Positions 5,511 through 14,067 are shown, numbered from the stretch's first letter. The stretch: DNA of 14,122 bases from an uncultured Eubacteriales bacterium (GCA_900553805.1 USEU01000054.1:1-14122), one strand, 5' to 3'. Numbers and translations are program-made. The notes: generated from the sequence alone by a model not told the origin.

Positions 5511-6752
5511 CTACTCCGTGCCGGTGCGGACGAGGCAGAAGGTTTTCAGGGATTCCAGCGGGTAGCCGTCCGCATCGAACAGGGCCTGGTTGTCGCAGGC
5601 GCTGCCGCCGTAGTAAACGCCGGCGTCCGTGGGGTCGTACTCCGCCGCATTGGAGCTTGCCCAGCCGGAGCCGTACCGCTCCCACTTTTCGCTGCGCGAT
5701 TCCCAGCTGTCCGCCGGAACGCAGATCCAGCCCGGCTCCCAATAAAACACGCCCACAGCGCTGTCGCCCAGGGAGGCCACGGCAGCGATCACATCCCGCA
5801 GCTCCCGGGACTGGCCCTGCACGGTAAAGGGATAGGGCTTGTCATAGGTGGGCTGGTCGCCGATGGAATTGCCGTGACCATCGGTATCCTGCACCGTATA
5901 GGCATAGGAGGTCTCGGCCACCATTACCCGCTTGCCGCTGCGCTCCACCACGCTTTGCAGCTGCCGGGTCAAATTCTCCAGGCTGCCATGCCAATAGGGG
6001 TAATAGGAGGTGGCGAAGATGTCATAGTCCACGCCGTAAACCTCCAGGGTCGCGGCAATGGTGCTGAATTTCTCCGTCTCCGGGTTGGTGTAGTGGACGA
6101 CGATTTGGATATCCCCGTCCGTATCCCGCACCGCCTGAGCGGCGGAGGCCATCAGGGCATAGCGCCGGGGCACGGAGGTCTCGCCGCAGAAGCCCTTGGT
6201 GACCTCGTTGCCGATCTGTACCATGTCCACCTGCACCCCGGCCTCCCGAAGGGCAAGCAGGCTCTCCACTGTATAATCATAAATGGCCTGCTGCCGCTCC
6301 TCCAGGGACATGCTCTTCCATGCCTTGGGGGCCTGCTGCTTGGAGGGGTCCGCCCAGAAATCCGAATAGTGAAAATCCACCAGCAGGCCCATGCCATATT
6401 CCGCCGCCCGGCGGCCGATGGCAATGGCGGTATCCAGGGTGCAGTTGCCGCCGCCGTAGCCGTTGCCCGCGGCGTCAAAGGGATCGTTCCAGACCCGGAC
6501 GCGGACGCAGTTCACCCCGGCATCGGCCAGCACCTTCAGCATATCCTGCCGGTTGCCGTCAAAATCATAATAGGTAACGCCGCTTTCCTCCAGCGCCAGG
6601 AGGCTGGAAACATCCGCGCCCAGCAGGAAATCCGCCGGGAGATCGTCCACCCGCTTCACCAGAATGGATGTGTCCGCCTCCTGACCGGCGCACACGGCGC
6701 TCAGGCCCAGGGCAAGGGAAAGGACAAGCACAAGGGACAGCCGTTTCTTCAT
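5511..6752 (-). CDS. GH53 arabinogalactan endo-beta-1,4-galactanase
   Basis: The 413-aa secreted enzyme has a signal peptide (residues 1 to about 22: KKR, then a hydrophobic core ending AVCAG). The GH53 barrel follows: FLLGADVSSLLALEESGVTY, VNCVRVRVWNDPF, GMGLLVDFHYSDFWADP. The acid/base is Glu183 in MVQIGNEVT and the nucleophile Glu280 in VMVAETSYAYT; YWEPGWI is near 337-343. Such enzymes cut beta-1,4-galactan side chains of pectin outside the cell. The start has an excellent AAAGGAGG eight bases upstream. The catalytic domain looks complete, but an in-frame TAG removes a C-terminal binding module (see 5316-5510). It lies downstream of a LacI remnant and a second GH53 piece, the usual sugar-operon context. 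Confidence 0.93.
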   Translation of the reverse strand: MKKRLSLVLVLSLALGLSAVCAGQEADTSILVKRVDDLPADFLLGADVSSLLALEESGVTYYDFDGNRQDMLKVLADAGVNCVRVRVWNDPFDAAGNGYGGGNCTLDTAIAIGRRAAEYGMGLLVDFHYSDFWADPSKQQAPKAWKSMSLEERQQAIYDYTVESLLALREAGVQVDMVQIGNEVTKGFCGETSVPRRYALMASAAQAVRDTDGDIQIVVHYTNPETEKFSTIAATLEVYGVDYDIFATSYYPYWHGSLENLTRQLQSVVERSGKRVMVAETSYAYTVQDTDGHGNSIGDQPTYDKPYPFTVQGQSRELRDVIAAVASLGDSAVGVFYWEPGWICVPADSWESRSEKWERYGSGWASSNAAEYDPTDAGVYYGGSACDNQALFDADGYPLESLKTFCLVRTGTE

Positions 6753-6768
6753 TCGAATTTCCTCCTTT

Positions 6769-6989
6769 TCATCGGAGCCAGACCACGATGGCTGCCAGGA
6801 TCAGCAGCCAGTCCACCCCGGCCCGCTTCAGCCGCCGGGCCATGGTCACAGTCTTTTCCAGATCGTTGGTGCCCGCGCCGTAGGGCTCCCCGGCCTCGCT
6901 GTACGGATCGTTCCACAGCCGCAGGCGCACCAGGTTCATCCCATAGCGCTTCAGGAGCTCCACCGCGTCCTCTGCCGGGCCGCCTCGCA
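6769..6989 (-). pseudogene. Fragment of a second GH53 galactanase gene
   Basis: The minus-strand frame reads EDAVELLKRYGMNLVRLRLW, NDPYSEAGEPYGAGTNDLEK and TVTMARRLKRAGVDWLL. This is the second beta/alpha unit of a GH53 barrel, paralogous to residues 69-125 of the neighbouring enzyme but clearly diverged. Signal peptide, catalytic glutamates and the rest are missing. After DWLL the frame turns into ILAAIVVWLR and stops at 6769, just before the ribosome site of the intact GH53. It therefore has broken edges on both sides, the upstream one joined to a LacI gene. A leftover of gene loss, not a functional product. Confidence 0.85.
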
Positions 6990-7151
6990 CAGTGACCGGG
7001 ACACGGCGTTGGGCTTGTAGCCGCACTCCTGGGTAAAGGCCAGGATCCCGGCCCTGGTCTCGGCGCTCAGGCTGCCCTTGCCGGAGATCGCCTTGGAGAC
7101 CGTGGCCTTATTCACCCCCAGCTCCCTGGCAATGTCGCTGAGGGTATACAT
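6990..7151 (-). pseudogene. LacI family regulator, N-terminal remnant
   Basis: The ATG at 7151 opens a classic LacI helix-turn-helix: MYTLSDIARELGVNKATVSK, then GYKPNAVSRSL. After residue 54 or so the frame breaks into GH53 sequence and soon stops. The sugar-binding domain is absent. An intact gene would have regulated the galactan operon, so GH53 may now be expressed without its local repressor, unless the free DNA-binding fragment still acts. A ribosome site GGTGAG and a promoter are still visible upstream. Confidence 0.88.
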
Positions 7152-7198
7152 CTTTTTCTCACCCGGCAAGTTATCCGCCCCGTTTCAAGTGTTTTTTC

Positions 7199-7227
7199 AT
7201 ACTAGCAGAGAAAACAGCTCCCGTCAA
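7199..7227 (-). promoter_or_regulatory. Promoter of the LacI remnant / GH53 unit
   Basis: On the minus strand, TTGACG (7222-7227), 17 bp, TAGTAT (7199-7204), about 48 bp before the LacI start. Confidence 0.65.
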
Positions 7228-7233
7228 GCTTTC

Positions 7234-7245
7234 TTGGCCCGCCAA
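7234..7245. promoter_or_regulatory. Possible LacI-type operator half-palindrome
   Basis: TTGGCCCGCCAA is an inverted repeat (5-2-5) immediately upstream of the LacI -35 box. Position and symmetry suggest an autoregulatory operator. It is short, so a chance palindrome is possible. Confidence 0.3.
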
Positions 7246-7285
7246 AAGATTCACAATTTATTTACGGATTTTCTGAATTTGGGGC

Positions 7286-7314
7286 TTGCTTTTTTTGTGA
7301 AGGTGCGCTATGAT
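7286..7314 (+). promoter_or_regulatory. Sigma-A promoter of groESL
   Basis: TTGCTT (7286-7291), 17 bp, TATGAT (7309-7314). CIRCE begins 4 bp after the -10 box, so it covers the transcription start. Confidence 0.8.
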
Positions 7315-7317
7315 ATG

Positions 7318-7344
7318 TTAGCACTCAGGAAGAAAGAGTGCTAA
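7318..7344. promoter_or_regulatory. CIRCE element (HrcA operator)
   Basis: A perfect inverted repeat TTAGCACTC - 9 bases - GAGTGCTAA, exactly the consensus CIRCE. It lies at the transcription start of groESL, implying heat-shock control by the HrcA repressor, which is encoded elsewhere. Confidence 0.98.
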
Positions 7345-7412
7345 CGGTGTAGATAATCGCAGGCGGCAGCGCCTGCGGTCTTCCCATAAATTATTGCGAT
7401 GGAGGAATTGTT

Positions 7413-9337
<1,925 letters not shown>

Positions 9338-9358
9338 GCCGTTTCCCAAATGCAATTC

Positions 9359-9396
9359 GATCAGGGGTGTCCTGCAAAGGGCATCCCTGATCTTTT
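9359..9396 (+). terminator. Terminator of groESL
   Basis: A 14-bp stem (9359-9372 with 9379-9392, including G-U pairs) and a 6-base loop are followed by TTTT. Confidence 0.9.
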
Positions 9397-9416
9397 GCGT
9401 GGCGTGTGTCCGTTCC

Positions 9417-9458
9417 GTTTACATAATTCGTTAAAAATGTTGACATAATTCCTTAAAA
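9417..9458 (+). repeat. Two 20-bp direct repeats upstream of a promoter
   Basis: 9417-9436 (GTTTACATAATTCGTTAAAA) and 9439-9458 (GTTGACATAATTCCTTAAAA) agree at 18 of 20 positions and are offset by 22 bp, about two helical turns. They end 11 bp before the -35 box of the next gene. This geometry suits tandem regulator binding or an AT-rich UP element. The regulator is unknown. Confidence 0.7.
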
Positions 9459-9469
9459 TAAAGGAAAAT

Positions 9470-9498
9470 TTGACTTTTTTGCAGCAATATGTTATAAT
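9470..9498 (+). promoter_or_regulatory. Promoter of the membrane-anchored SleB-like gene
   Basis: TTGACT (9470-9475), 17 bp, TATAAT (9493-9498). It gives an untranslated leader of about 165 bases. Confidence 0.82.
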
Positions 9499-9500
9499 TA

Positions 9501-9672
9501 TGCCAGCGGAGAGTCTGGCAGTGCTTCTTTTACGCAGAAGACCGCATTTTGAAGCAAATTTTTATCCGCTTTCAGCAGTTTCGACAGTCTTCTGGCCCGC
9601 TGCCCGGCTATAATCTATCTGGGAGCATCCATCAGCCCCCCCATTATCGGCACAATAGAAGGAGAACGCATC
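9501..9672 (+). promoter_or_regulatory. Long structured 5' leader
   Basis: The leader begins with a hairpin TGCCAG/CTGGCA (9501-9506 with 9515-9520). The segment 9535-9542 can pair with 9587-9594 (8 bp). Part of that segment (9536-9540) can alternatively pair with 9524-9528, so two exclusive folds are possible. No known riboswitch class is recognised. A ribosome site GAAGGAG stands before the ATG at 9673. Confidence 0.4.
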
Positions 9673-10338
9673 ATGGAACAGACGCCCAATGAAGAATTCA
9701 AATTGGAGTCCCGCCGCCGCAAGCGGCGCAAGAAATCTCCCCTCCCCTTTTCCCTCCATGTCCCTGCTTTCCTCACCCACCTGGGCGAGGATGTAAAATG
9801 GTATTTTGACATCCGGCTATGGTCGCCGCTGATCCTGCTGGTGCTCATCCTGGCCCTGGCCCTTCCCCGCGGCGGGAGCAAGCAGGCCCAGGCGGATGTC
9901 CCCGTGGAGACCGTCGCCGCCGAGACCCAGCCCTGGGAGGATGTGACCGAGCCGACCCAGGCCCCCGTCAACGCCGAGGCCGCCGCCCTGGCCGCCCTGG
10001 CCGACAGCGTGGGCAACGGCCGGTCGGACAATGTAAAGACCGTCATCATGTGGGTGGCAATCAACCGCAGCGAGGACCGCAGCAACGGCTACGGCCAGAG
10101 CCTGCTGGACGAGATCGCCCGCCCCAACCAGTGGCAGGGCTACGACGAGCACTTCCCCTATACCGAGCATACATACGAGATTGCCCTGGACGTCCTTGAC
10201 ACCCAGGCCACCGGCGGCCTGCGCCCCCTGGACAACGACATGCTCTGGCTGGTGCTCAACGACGACGGCTCCGTCACCCTGCGCAACCAGTTCACCTCCA
10301 CCGGCAACCAGAAATGGCGGGAAAAGACCGTAAAGTGA
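9673..10338 (+). CDS. Membrane-anchored protein with SleB/CwlJ hydrolase-like domain
   Basis: The product has 221 aa. A cytoplasmic basic stretch (RRRKRRKK, residues 14-21) precedes one transmembrane helix (about 50-65). An acidic/proline linker (70-100) leads to an extracellular domain (about 103-221). That domain contains NVKTVIMWVAINRSEDRS, LLDEIARPNQWQGYDEH and YEIALDVL. This pattern (recurring INR and PxQW motifs) resembles the cell-wall hydrolase family of SleB. The usual catalytic Glu segment (AxxxYAEA) is not visible; LADSVGNGRSD occupies the place, so activity is doubtful. A real gene from promoter, ribosome site and terminator; the family call is by pattern only. Confidence 0.68.
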   Translation: MEQTPNEEFKLESRRRKRRKKSPLPFSLHVPAFLTHLGEDVKWYFDIRLWSPLILLVLILALALPRGGSKQAQADVPVETVAAETQPWEDVTEPTQAPVNAEAAALAALADSVGNGRSDNVKTVIMWVAINRSEDRSNGYGQSLLDEIARPNQWQGYDEHFPYTEHTYEIALDVLDTQATGGLRPLDNDMLWLVLNDDGSVTLRNQFTSTGNQKWREKTVK

Positions 10339-10353
10339 AACCCATACGCAAAG

Positions 10354-10391
10354 CGCATCCCCTTACCGGGTAACAGCGGTAAGGGGATGCG
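10354..10391. terminator. Terminator shared by converging genes
   Basis: A perfect 14-bp stem (10354-10367 with 10378-10391) has a 10-base loop. A weak T-rich tract (TTATTATTT) follows on the plus strand. It lies 3 bp from the stop of the acetyltransferase fragment on the other strand. Confidence 0.85.
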
Positions 10392-10394
10392 TTA

Positions 10395-10727
10395 TTATTT
10401 CTCCCGCAGGCGGCGCTCCTCCGCCAGGTTCTCCTGGGTGATGGGGCGGTCGCGGTAATAATCCTTCATGTCCGACTCGCCGATGGGGCGGATGACCTTG
10501 CAGGGGTTACCCGCCACCACGCAGTTGGCGGGGATATCCTTGGTGACCACGCTGCCCGCGCCGATGACGGTATTGTCGCCGATGGTCACACCGGGGCAAA
10601 TCACGCTGTTTGCACCGATCCAGCAGTTATTGCCGATGGTCACATGGTCGCAGTACATGTATTCCCGCAGCCCCGGATGGATGGGATGGCCCACGGTGGC
10701 AATGGTCACGGCGGGGCCGAACATCAC
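10395..10727 (-). pseudogene. N-terminally truncated maltose/galactoside O-acetyltransferase
   Basis: The 110-aa frame holds only the C-terminal part of a left-handed beta-helix acetyltransferase (LacA/Maa type, normally about 185-205 aa). It begins at VMFGPAVTIATVGHPIHP, retaining the catalytic His of the GHP motif. The hexapeptide coils TIGNNCWIGANSVICPGVTI and VIGAGSVVTKDIPANCVVAG follow, with NPCKVIRPI. The N-terminal half is missing. An in-frame TAG, which is also the stop of the upstream KTR gene, lies five codons before the ATG. A GGGAGG sits near the GTG/ATG start, so a short product might be made, but it would lack much of the acceptor pocket. Confidence 0.85.
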
Positions 10728-10739
10728 GGCGCCGCCTCC

Positions 10740-10922
10740 CTAAGCATTGGCCGATTTTATCTCCTTGATCTCCCCATCCCGGAACAGGATCACGCATTCA
10801 TACCGGCACTTGGGACAGAACAAGGGAAAATCCTCCAGGACCGTGTGGGTGCGGACCTGGGTGCGAGTCTTTCCGCCGCAGTGTGGGCAGTGCACCCACG
10901 CCGCCTTTTCAATCATCTCCAT
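10740..10922 (-). CDS. Cysteine-rich KTR domain protein
   Basis: The 60-aa product matches the Cys_rich_KTR family. It has WVHCPHCGGKTRTQVR, then HTVLEDFPLFCPKCRYE, with two CPxC knuckles (C12/C15 and C36/C39) that probably bind one zinc. The function is unknown; the family is common in Clostridia and often found near mobile elements. The ATG at 10922 has AGGAGG eight bases upstream and overlaps the preceding LytTR-DUF3021 frame by 14 bp, so the genes are cotranscribed. Confidence 0.9.
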   Translation of the reverse strand: MEMIEKAAWVHCPHCGGKTRTQVRTHTVLEDFPLFCPKCRYECVILFRDGEIKEIKSANA

Positions 10923-11580
10923 TGGTCATACCTCCTGTGCGGCCCCGCTGCCGCCTGCGGAGCTGCTCATTTACCTGGGTCGCTGCCCGTGCGCTGAGGG
11001 TATAGTCGATCAGATGCCAGACCACTTTTGCCCCCAGAATAAAGGACGCATAGATCACCGCGTCCAGCCGTCCATACCAGAATTCCCAATGATGCGCCAA
11101 CGGGAGCAGCACCGCCTCCAGCAGCAGGGTATGCAGGGCCGTGCGCAGCCACCACCCGCGGGTGGTCAGCTCCTTCCTGGAATAATACACGGCCAGCGAA
11201 AGCAGGCACACCAGCGTCGCCTCGAACCGGCCGGAAATCGAGGGCCGGACGCACAGGATCTTATTCGCATTCAGCACCATGGACTTGCTGCACCGAAAGA
11301 ACATGGAGCCGCGGCACAGCTCCTCAAATTCATACAGCTTGTACCGGCAGGCAAACACCGCCTTGCTGCAATACAGGAAGGACGCGCCGTCCACCACCTC
11401 AAAATAAAACACGTCTCCCAGCTTCAGCCGGTAAGTCTGCGCATCCGCATGTCCGGCGATGGTCAGCTCCCCGGCGGCCACCGCGCGGATGGCCTCCACC
11501 CAGGGCGCTTCCGGGTCATGGCAGCAAACCAACACCGCCTCTTCCCCGCCCTCCGGGATCCGCTCCACCGAGAATTTCAT
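10909..11580 (-). CDS. LytTR DNA-binding domain fused to DUF3021 C-terminal part
   Basis: The 223-aa frame begins with a LytTR regulator. The core DVFYFEVVDGASFLYCSKAV, LYEFEELCRGSMFFRCSKS and MVLNANKILCVRPSISGRFE spans about residues 40-123. In the family GRFEATL continues with an NGE...SRxY end. Here it passes at about 11211 into VCLLSLAVYYSRKELTTRGW, HTLLLEAVLLPLAHHWEFWY and AVIYASFILGAKVVWHLIDY. That is the later membrane part of DUF3021, the protein normally encoded by the next gene. The last strand of LytTR and the first part of DUF3021 are gone. The in-frame deletion produced a membrane-attached chimera with intact start and ribosome site (AAGGGGGG). Whether it works is open. Confidence 0.82.
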   Translation of the reverse strand: MKFSVERIPEGGEEAVLVCCHDPEAPWVEAIRAVAAGELTIAGHADAQTYRLKLGDVFYFEVVDGASFLYCSKAVFACRYKLYEFEELCRGSMFFRCSKSMVLNANKILCVRPSISGRFEATLVCLLSLAVYYSRKELTTRGWWLRTALHTLLLEAVLLPLAHHWEFWYGRLDAVIYASFILGAKVVWHLIDYTLSARAATQVNEQLRRRQRGRTGGMTNGDD

Positions 11581-11711
11581 CTCATGTCCCCCCTTAGACC
11601 TGCAACTGCTTTAACATACCATTTTGGCCTCCGCTTTTCCATCCCCGCCCGGGCAAGTTGTAAAAAACGGGCAGTAAGATGCATTCCCATGGCTTTTTGT
11701 TCTGGAAGCAG

Positions 11712-11740
11712 TTGACAACAGGCTTTTGTTCCATTATAAT
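11712..11740 (+). promoter_or_regulatory. Consensus promoter of the methyltransferase-led gene series
   Basis: TTGACA (11712-11717), 17 bp, TATAAT (11735-11740), a perfect sigma-A match. The leader to 11883 is about 135 bases. A 12-bp palindrome TGTTTTAAAACA (11763-11774), some 16 bp after the likely start point, could be an operator. Otherwise I see nothing definite in 11581-11882. Confidence 0.85.
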
Positions 11741-11882
11741 TGAGTCCGCAAAATAAAACAAGTGTTTTAAAACATTTTTCAACTTCAGGATCGACCAGCC
11801 AGACGCCAGGACGCAGCGCCGCCACCGCATCCATGTTCCAGCGGGGGTAGCCCTATACGCATGAGATAAAGGAGAGAATCGG

Positions 11883-12491
11883 ATGAAAAACGCAATTGAG
11901 GCGCATATGCCGTACTTTTGGCTGGCCCTGGTGGTGCTGGCTCTGTTTTATGGGATCTATTTTGCAAAAATGCTGGCGCAGAAGCGGCGCGGCATCCGAA
12001 CCCGCCAGATCGGGCGGCGGAAGGAACGCTCCATTCACACGGTGGAGATGCTGATGAGCATCGCAACGCTGGGTATTGTGATCGTGCAGCTTCTGTCCAT
12101 GGCGTGCGGCTGGAGCTGGCTGCCTGCAAACGCGCGCTTTACCGGCTTTTGCATCGGAATGCTGGGCGACCTGATTTTCCTGGCCTCCGTTCTGTGCATG
12201 AAGGACAGCTGGCGGGCGGGCATCCCGGATCAGGATAAGACCGCCCTGGTCACAACGGGCCTTTACCGCTTCAGCCGCAATCCGGCCTTTCTTGGATTTG
12301 ACTTCATGTATATGGGTGTGTTGCTGATGTACTGCAACCCGCTGACGGCGGCCTTTACCCTGTTCGCAATGGTCATGCTGCATTTGCAGATCTTGCAGGA
12401 GGAGCGGTATCTCACCGGCACTTTTGGGGCGGCCTATCAGGAATACATGGCCCAGGTATATCGCTACCTTGGGAGGAAGCCGCGCAGATAA
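11883..12491 (+). CDS. Isoprenylcysteine carboxyl methyltransferase family membrane protein
   Basis: The 202-aa product has membrane segments near residues 11-30, 57-75, 86-104 and 140-170. The ICMT/PEMT signature follows: GIPDQDKTALVTTGLYRFSR (113-132) continuing NPAFLGF, then QEERYLTGTFGAAYQEYM (172-189) and VYRYLGR. The family transfers methyl groups from S-adenosylmethionine to membrane-associated substrates; bacterial substrates are mostly unknown. The length is normal. AAGGAG lies eight bases before the ATG. It is the first gene behind the consensus promoter, and the PAP2 remnant follows after 19 bp. Confidence 0.9.
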   Translation: MKNAIEAHMPYFWLALVVLALFYGIYFAKMLAQKRRGIRTRQIGRRKERSIHTVEMLMSIATLGIVIVQLLSMACGWSWLPANARFTGFCIGMLGDLIFLASVLCMKDSWRAGIPDQDKTALVTTGLYRFSRNPAFLGFDFMYMGVLLMYCNPLTAAFTLFAMVMLHLQILQEERYLTGTFGAAYQEYMAQVYRYLGRKPRR

Positions 12492-12510
12492 GAGGTGGGC
12501 GGATGGAAAG

Positions 12511-12777
12511 ATGAAAATGAAAAGACAAAACACGAAAAAGCTCTGGCTTTCTCTGGGAGCGCTCACGGCGTTTGCGCTGTGGACGCTCCCTGTTTGCCAT
12601 GTGGATGTGCGGCCCATCGGGCCGGGCGGCTCCCGGGTGGGCCTTGCCGCGGTCAACCAAGCCTTTCACGCAATGACAGGGGTGCACTGGCTGAGCGACA
12701 TTGTGGGCGGCATGCTCCTCAGCGTGGGGCTTGTGGCGCTGTATGCGTTTGCGGTAAGCCTGCGGGAGGATCGCTGA
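12511..12777 (+). pseudogene. PAP2-family phosphatase with the middle deleted
   Basis: The 88-aa frame has the N-terminus of a PAP2 family protein: signal-like helix (11-30), then VDVRPIGPGGSRVGLAAVNQ and FHAMTGVHW. It continues directly with LSDIVGGMLLSVGLVALYAF, the C-terminal motif containing the His and Asp of the third catalytic block. GVHW occurs in this family both early (after the first helix) and late (GVHWxxDIxGG). The frame therefore looks like recombination between the two copies, removing the membrane core with the KxxxxxxRP and PSGH motifs (intact relatives have about 200 aa). The reading frame is kept, so a short peptide may be made, but it cannot be an active phosphatase. Confidence 0.78.
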
Positions 12778-12778
12778 C

Positions 12779-12940
12779 ATGCCGCCCCAAGAATGCTCGG
12801 CAGTCTACACCCTGGGCACCTTTGCAAATGATACGAATTTAACCACGCAAATGCAGCTGACTCATATCGCTGCACTGATTGCCATTACGGTCGCCTATAC
12901 CCTGATTCTGACAAGAACGCTTCCCAAAAAGCAATCGTGA
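12779..12940 (+). CDS. Small ORF with one membrane helix, possibly a gene remnant
   Basis: A 53-codon frame starts one base after the PAP2 stop. Residues 1-24 are polar; residues 25-47 (MQLTHIAALIAITVAYTLIL) form a clear membrane helix, and the end is TRTLPKKQS. No Shine-Dalgarno is evident at either ATG (12779, 12851). It looks like the last helix and basic tail of a larger membrane protein whose front is lost, but I do not recognise the family. A genuine small membrane protein is the alternative. Confidence 0.4.
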   Translation: MPPQECSAVYTLGTFANDTNLTTQMQLTHIAALIAITVAYTLILTRTLPKKQS

Positions 12941-13004
12941 TTTTTTACCCTCGAAAAATATCCATACACCGGGAAAAGGCACTATTACATGAAAGGATTT
13001 CTTG

Positions 13005-13373
13005 ATGAAAGGAAACGGAAAACATATGAATGAACTGATCGGCTGCTGCGGCCTGAACTGCGAAACCTGCAACGCCAGGATCGCAACGGCCACAAACGAC
13101 AACGCCCTGCGTGAGAAAACCGCCGCCCTGTGGACGAAGCTCAACGGGGTAACGATCACCCCGGAGATGATCAACTGCACCGGCTGCCGCATAGAGGGTG
13201 CCAAAACGCCCTTCTGCGATAAGCTCTGCCCCGTCCACAACTGCGTCCGGGAAAAGGGACTGGCCACCTGCGCCGACTGCGGGCAAATGGACGGATACCT
13301 CACCCTGGGATGCATCGCCGTGAACAGCCCGTTTGTCCTAGAAAACCTGAAGCAGCTCCGCCAGAAGCCGTGA
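13005..13373 (+). CDS. DUF3795 domain protein (Cys-rich, probable metal binding)
   Basis: The product has 122 aa from the ATG at 13005, which has AAAGGA seven bases upstream. An inner ATG at 13026 gives the usual family start MNELIGCCGLNCETCNARIA. Conserved cysteine blocks follow: INCTGCRIEG, TPFCDKLCPVHNC and ATCADCGQMDGY. The DUF3795 family is widespread in Clostridia and methanogens, with unknown function and a likely zinc or Fe-S site. The length is normal. The gene stands between the small membrane ORF and the AlkD-like gene on the same strand; no separate promoter is obvious. Confidence 0.9.
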   Translation: MKGNGKHMNELIGCCGLNCETCNARIATATNDNALREKTAALWTKLNGVTITPEMINCTGCRIEGAKTPFCDKLCPVHNCVREKGLATCADCGQMDGYLTLGCIAVNSPFVLENLKQLRQKP

Positions 13374-13407
13374 GCGCGGCAAATACGCCATCATTGGAGA
13401 ATATGGA

Positions 13408-14055
13408 ATGGAAGAAATCATACGTCTGACACCGCAGACCGTCCAAGCAGACCTGGATGCGCTGGGCCAATATAAAACTGCCGATGTGGACAGGCTCATT
13501 CATCGCTACGTCCGGCAGCGGGCGGATGCGTCCGCGCTCCGGGCGCACATCCTGTCCCAGCAGCAGTTTCATCGGATCTATTTCTATGTCAGTCTGGAGC
13601 AGATCAAGGGCGCAAACGCGCGCATGGAATTCATCCATAGGAATCTACTGTTTACGGATTGGTGGCACACGGATCAGCTCATTCGCTATGCCGCGAAGCT
13701 GGATCTTGAGGCTGCCCTCGGCTATGCACAGGAATATATCCGCTCCGAGGATCCCTTTGTCCGCCGCTGGGGATATGTGATGTTTATTTCCCCCTTGGGG
13801 CGGAAGCATGCGGACCGGCTGCTGCCATTGATGAAAAGGGATGAGCACTACTATGTGCAGATGGCCGAGGCCTGGCTGCTTGCGGAGCTGGCAATCGATG
13901 AGCCGGAGGCGGTGTGCCAATGGATGGCAAACTGCGGACTTCCCTATTCGATCTGCGGCAAGGCGATTCAGAAAATCTGCGATTCCTACCGCATTTCCGA
14001 GGCCTGGAAGGAGCGCTTCAAGGCGCTGCGCCCAGCGCTGAAACAGGGCAAATAA
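13408..14055 (+). CDS. AlkD-like DNA alkylation repair family protein (HEAT-like repeats)
   Basis: The 215-aa helical protein has the family block NLLFTDWWHTDQLI (79-92) and SEDPFVRRWGYVMFISPLGR (113-132), where W and RR form the DNA-facing region. Repeats HYYVQMAEAWLLAELA and YRISEAWKERFKALRP follow. AlkD proteins are DNA glycosylases that remove alkylated bases such as 3-methyladenine and 7-methylguanine. The usual early motif with VPxLRxxAK is not visible, so the N-terminal part is divergent and activity is uncertain. GGAG stands eight bases before the ATG. The stop lies 12 bp before the terminal repeat, and no terminator is seen. Confidence 0.8.
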   Translation: MEEIIRLTPQTVQADLDALGQYKTADVDRLIHRYVRQRADASALRAHILSQQQFHRIYFYVSLEQIKGANARMEFIHRNLLFTDWWHTDQLIRYAAKLDLEAALGYAQEYIRSEDPFVRRWGYVMFISPLGRKHADRLLPLMKRDEHYYVQMAEAWLLAELAIDEPEAVCQWMANCGLPYSICGKAIQKICDSYRISEAWKERFKALRPALKQGK

Positions 14056-14067
14056 CGAAAGCTTTAC

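Noticed and set aside
5511..5513. TAG in the GH53 frame read through or recoded (for example as pyrrolysine)
   Set aside because: No pyl genes or recoding signals are seen, and the sequence beyond is only half a module, which fits a deletion better.
5874..6995. A 373-codon plus-strand open frame opposite the GH53 gene
   Set aside because: The minus strand encodes a convincing GH53 with signal peptide and both catalytic Glu; the plus frame is low complexity.
9609..9614. A second TATAAT in the leader of the SleB-like gene
   Set aside because: No acceptable -35 box lies 16-18 bp upstream; the nearest similar sequence is about 22 bp away.
11577..11834. An 85-codon minus-strand frame upstream of the LytTR gene
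   Set aside because: It lies across a perfect plus-strand promoter, has no family features and no convincing ribosome site.
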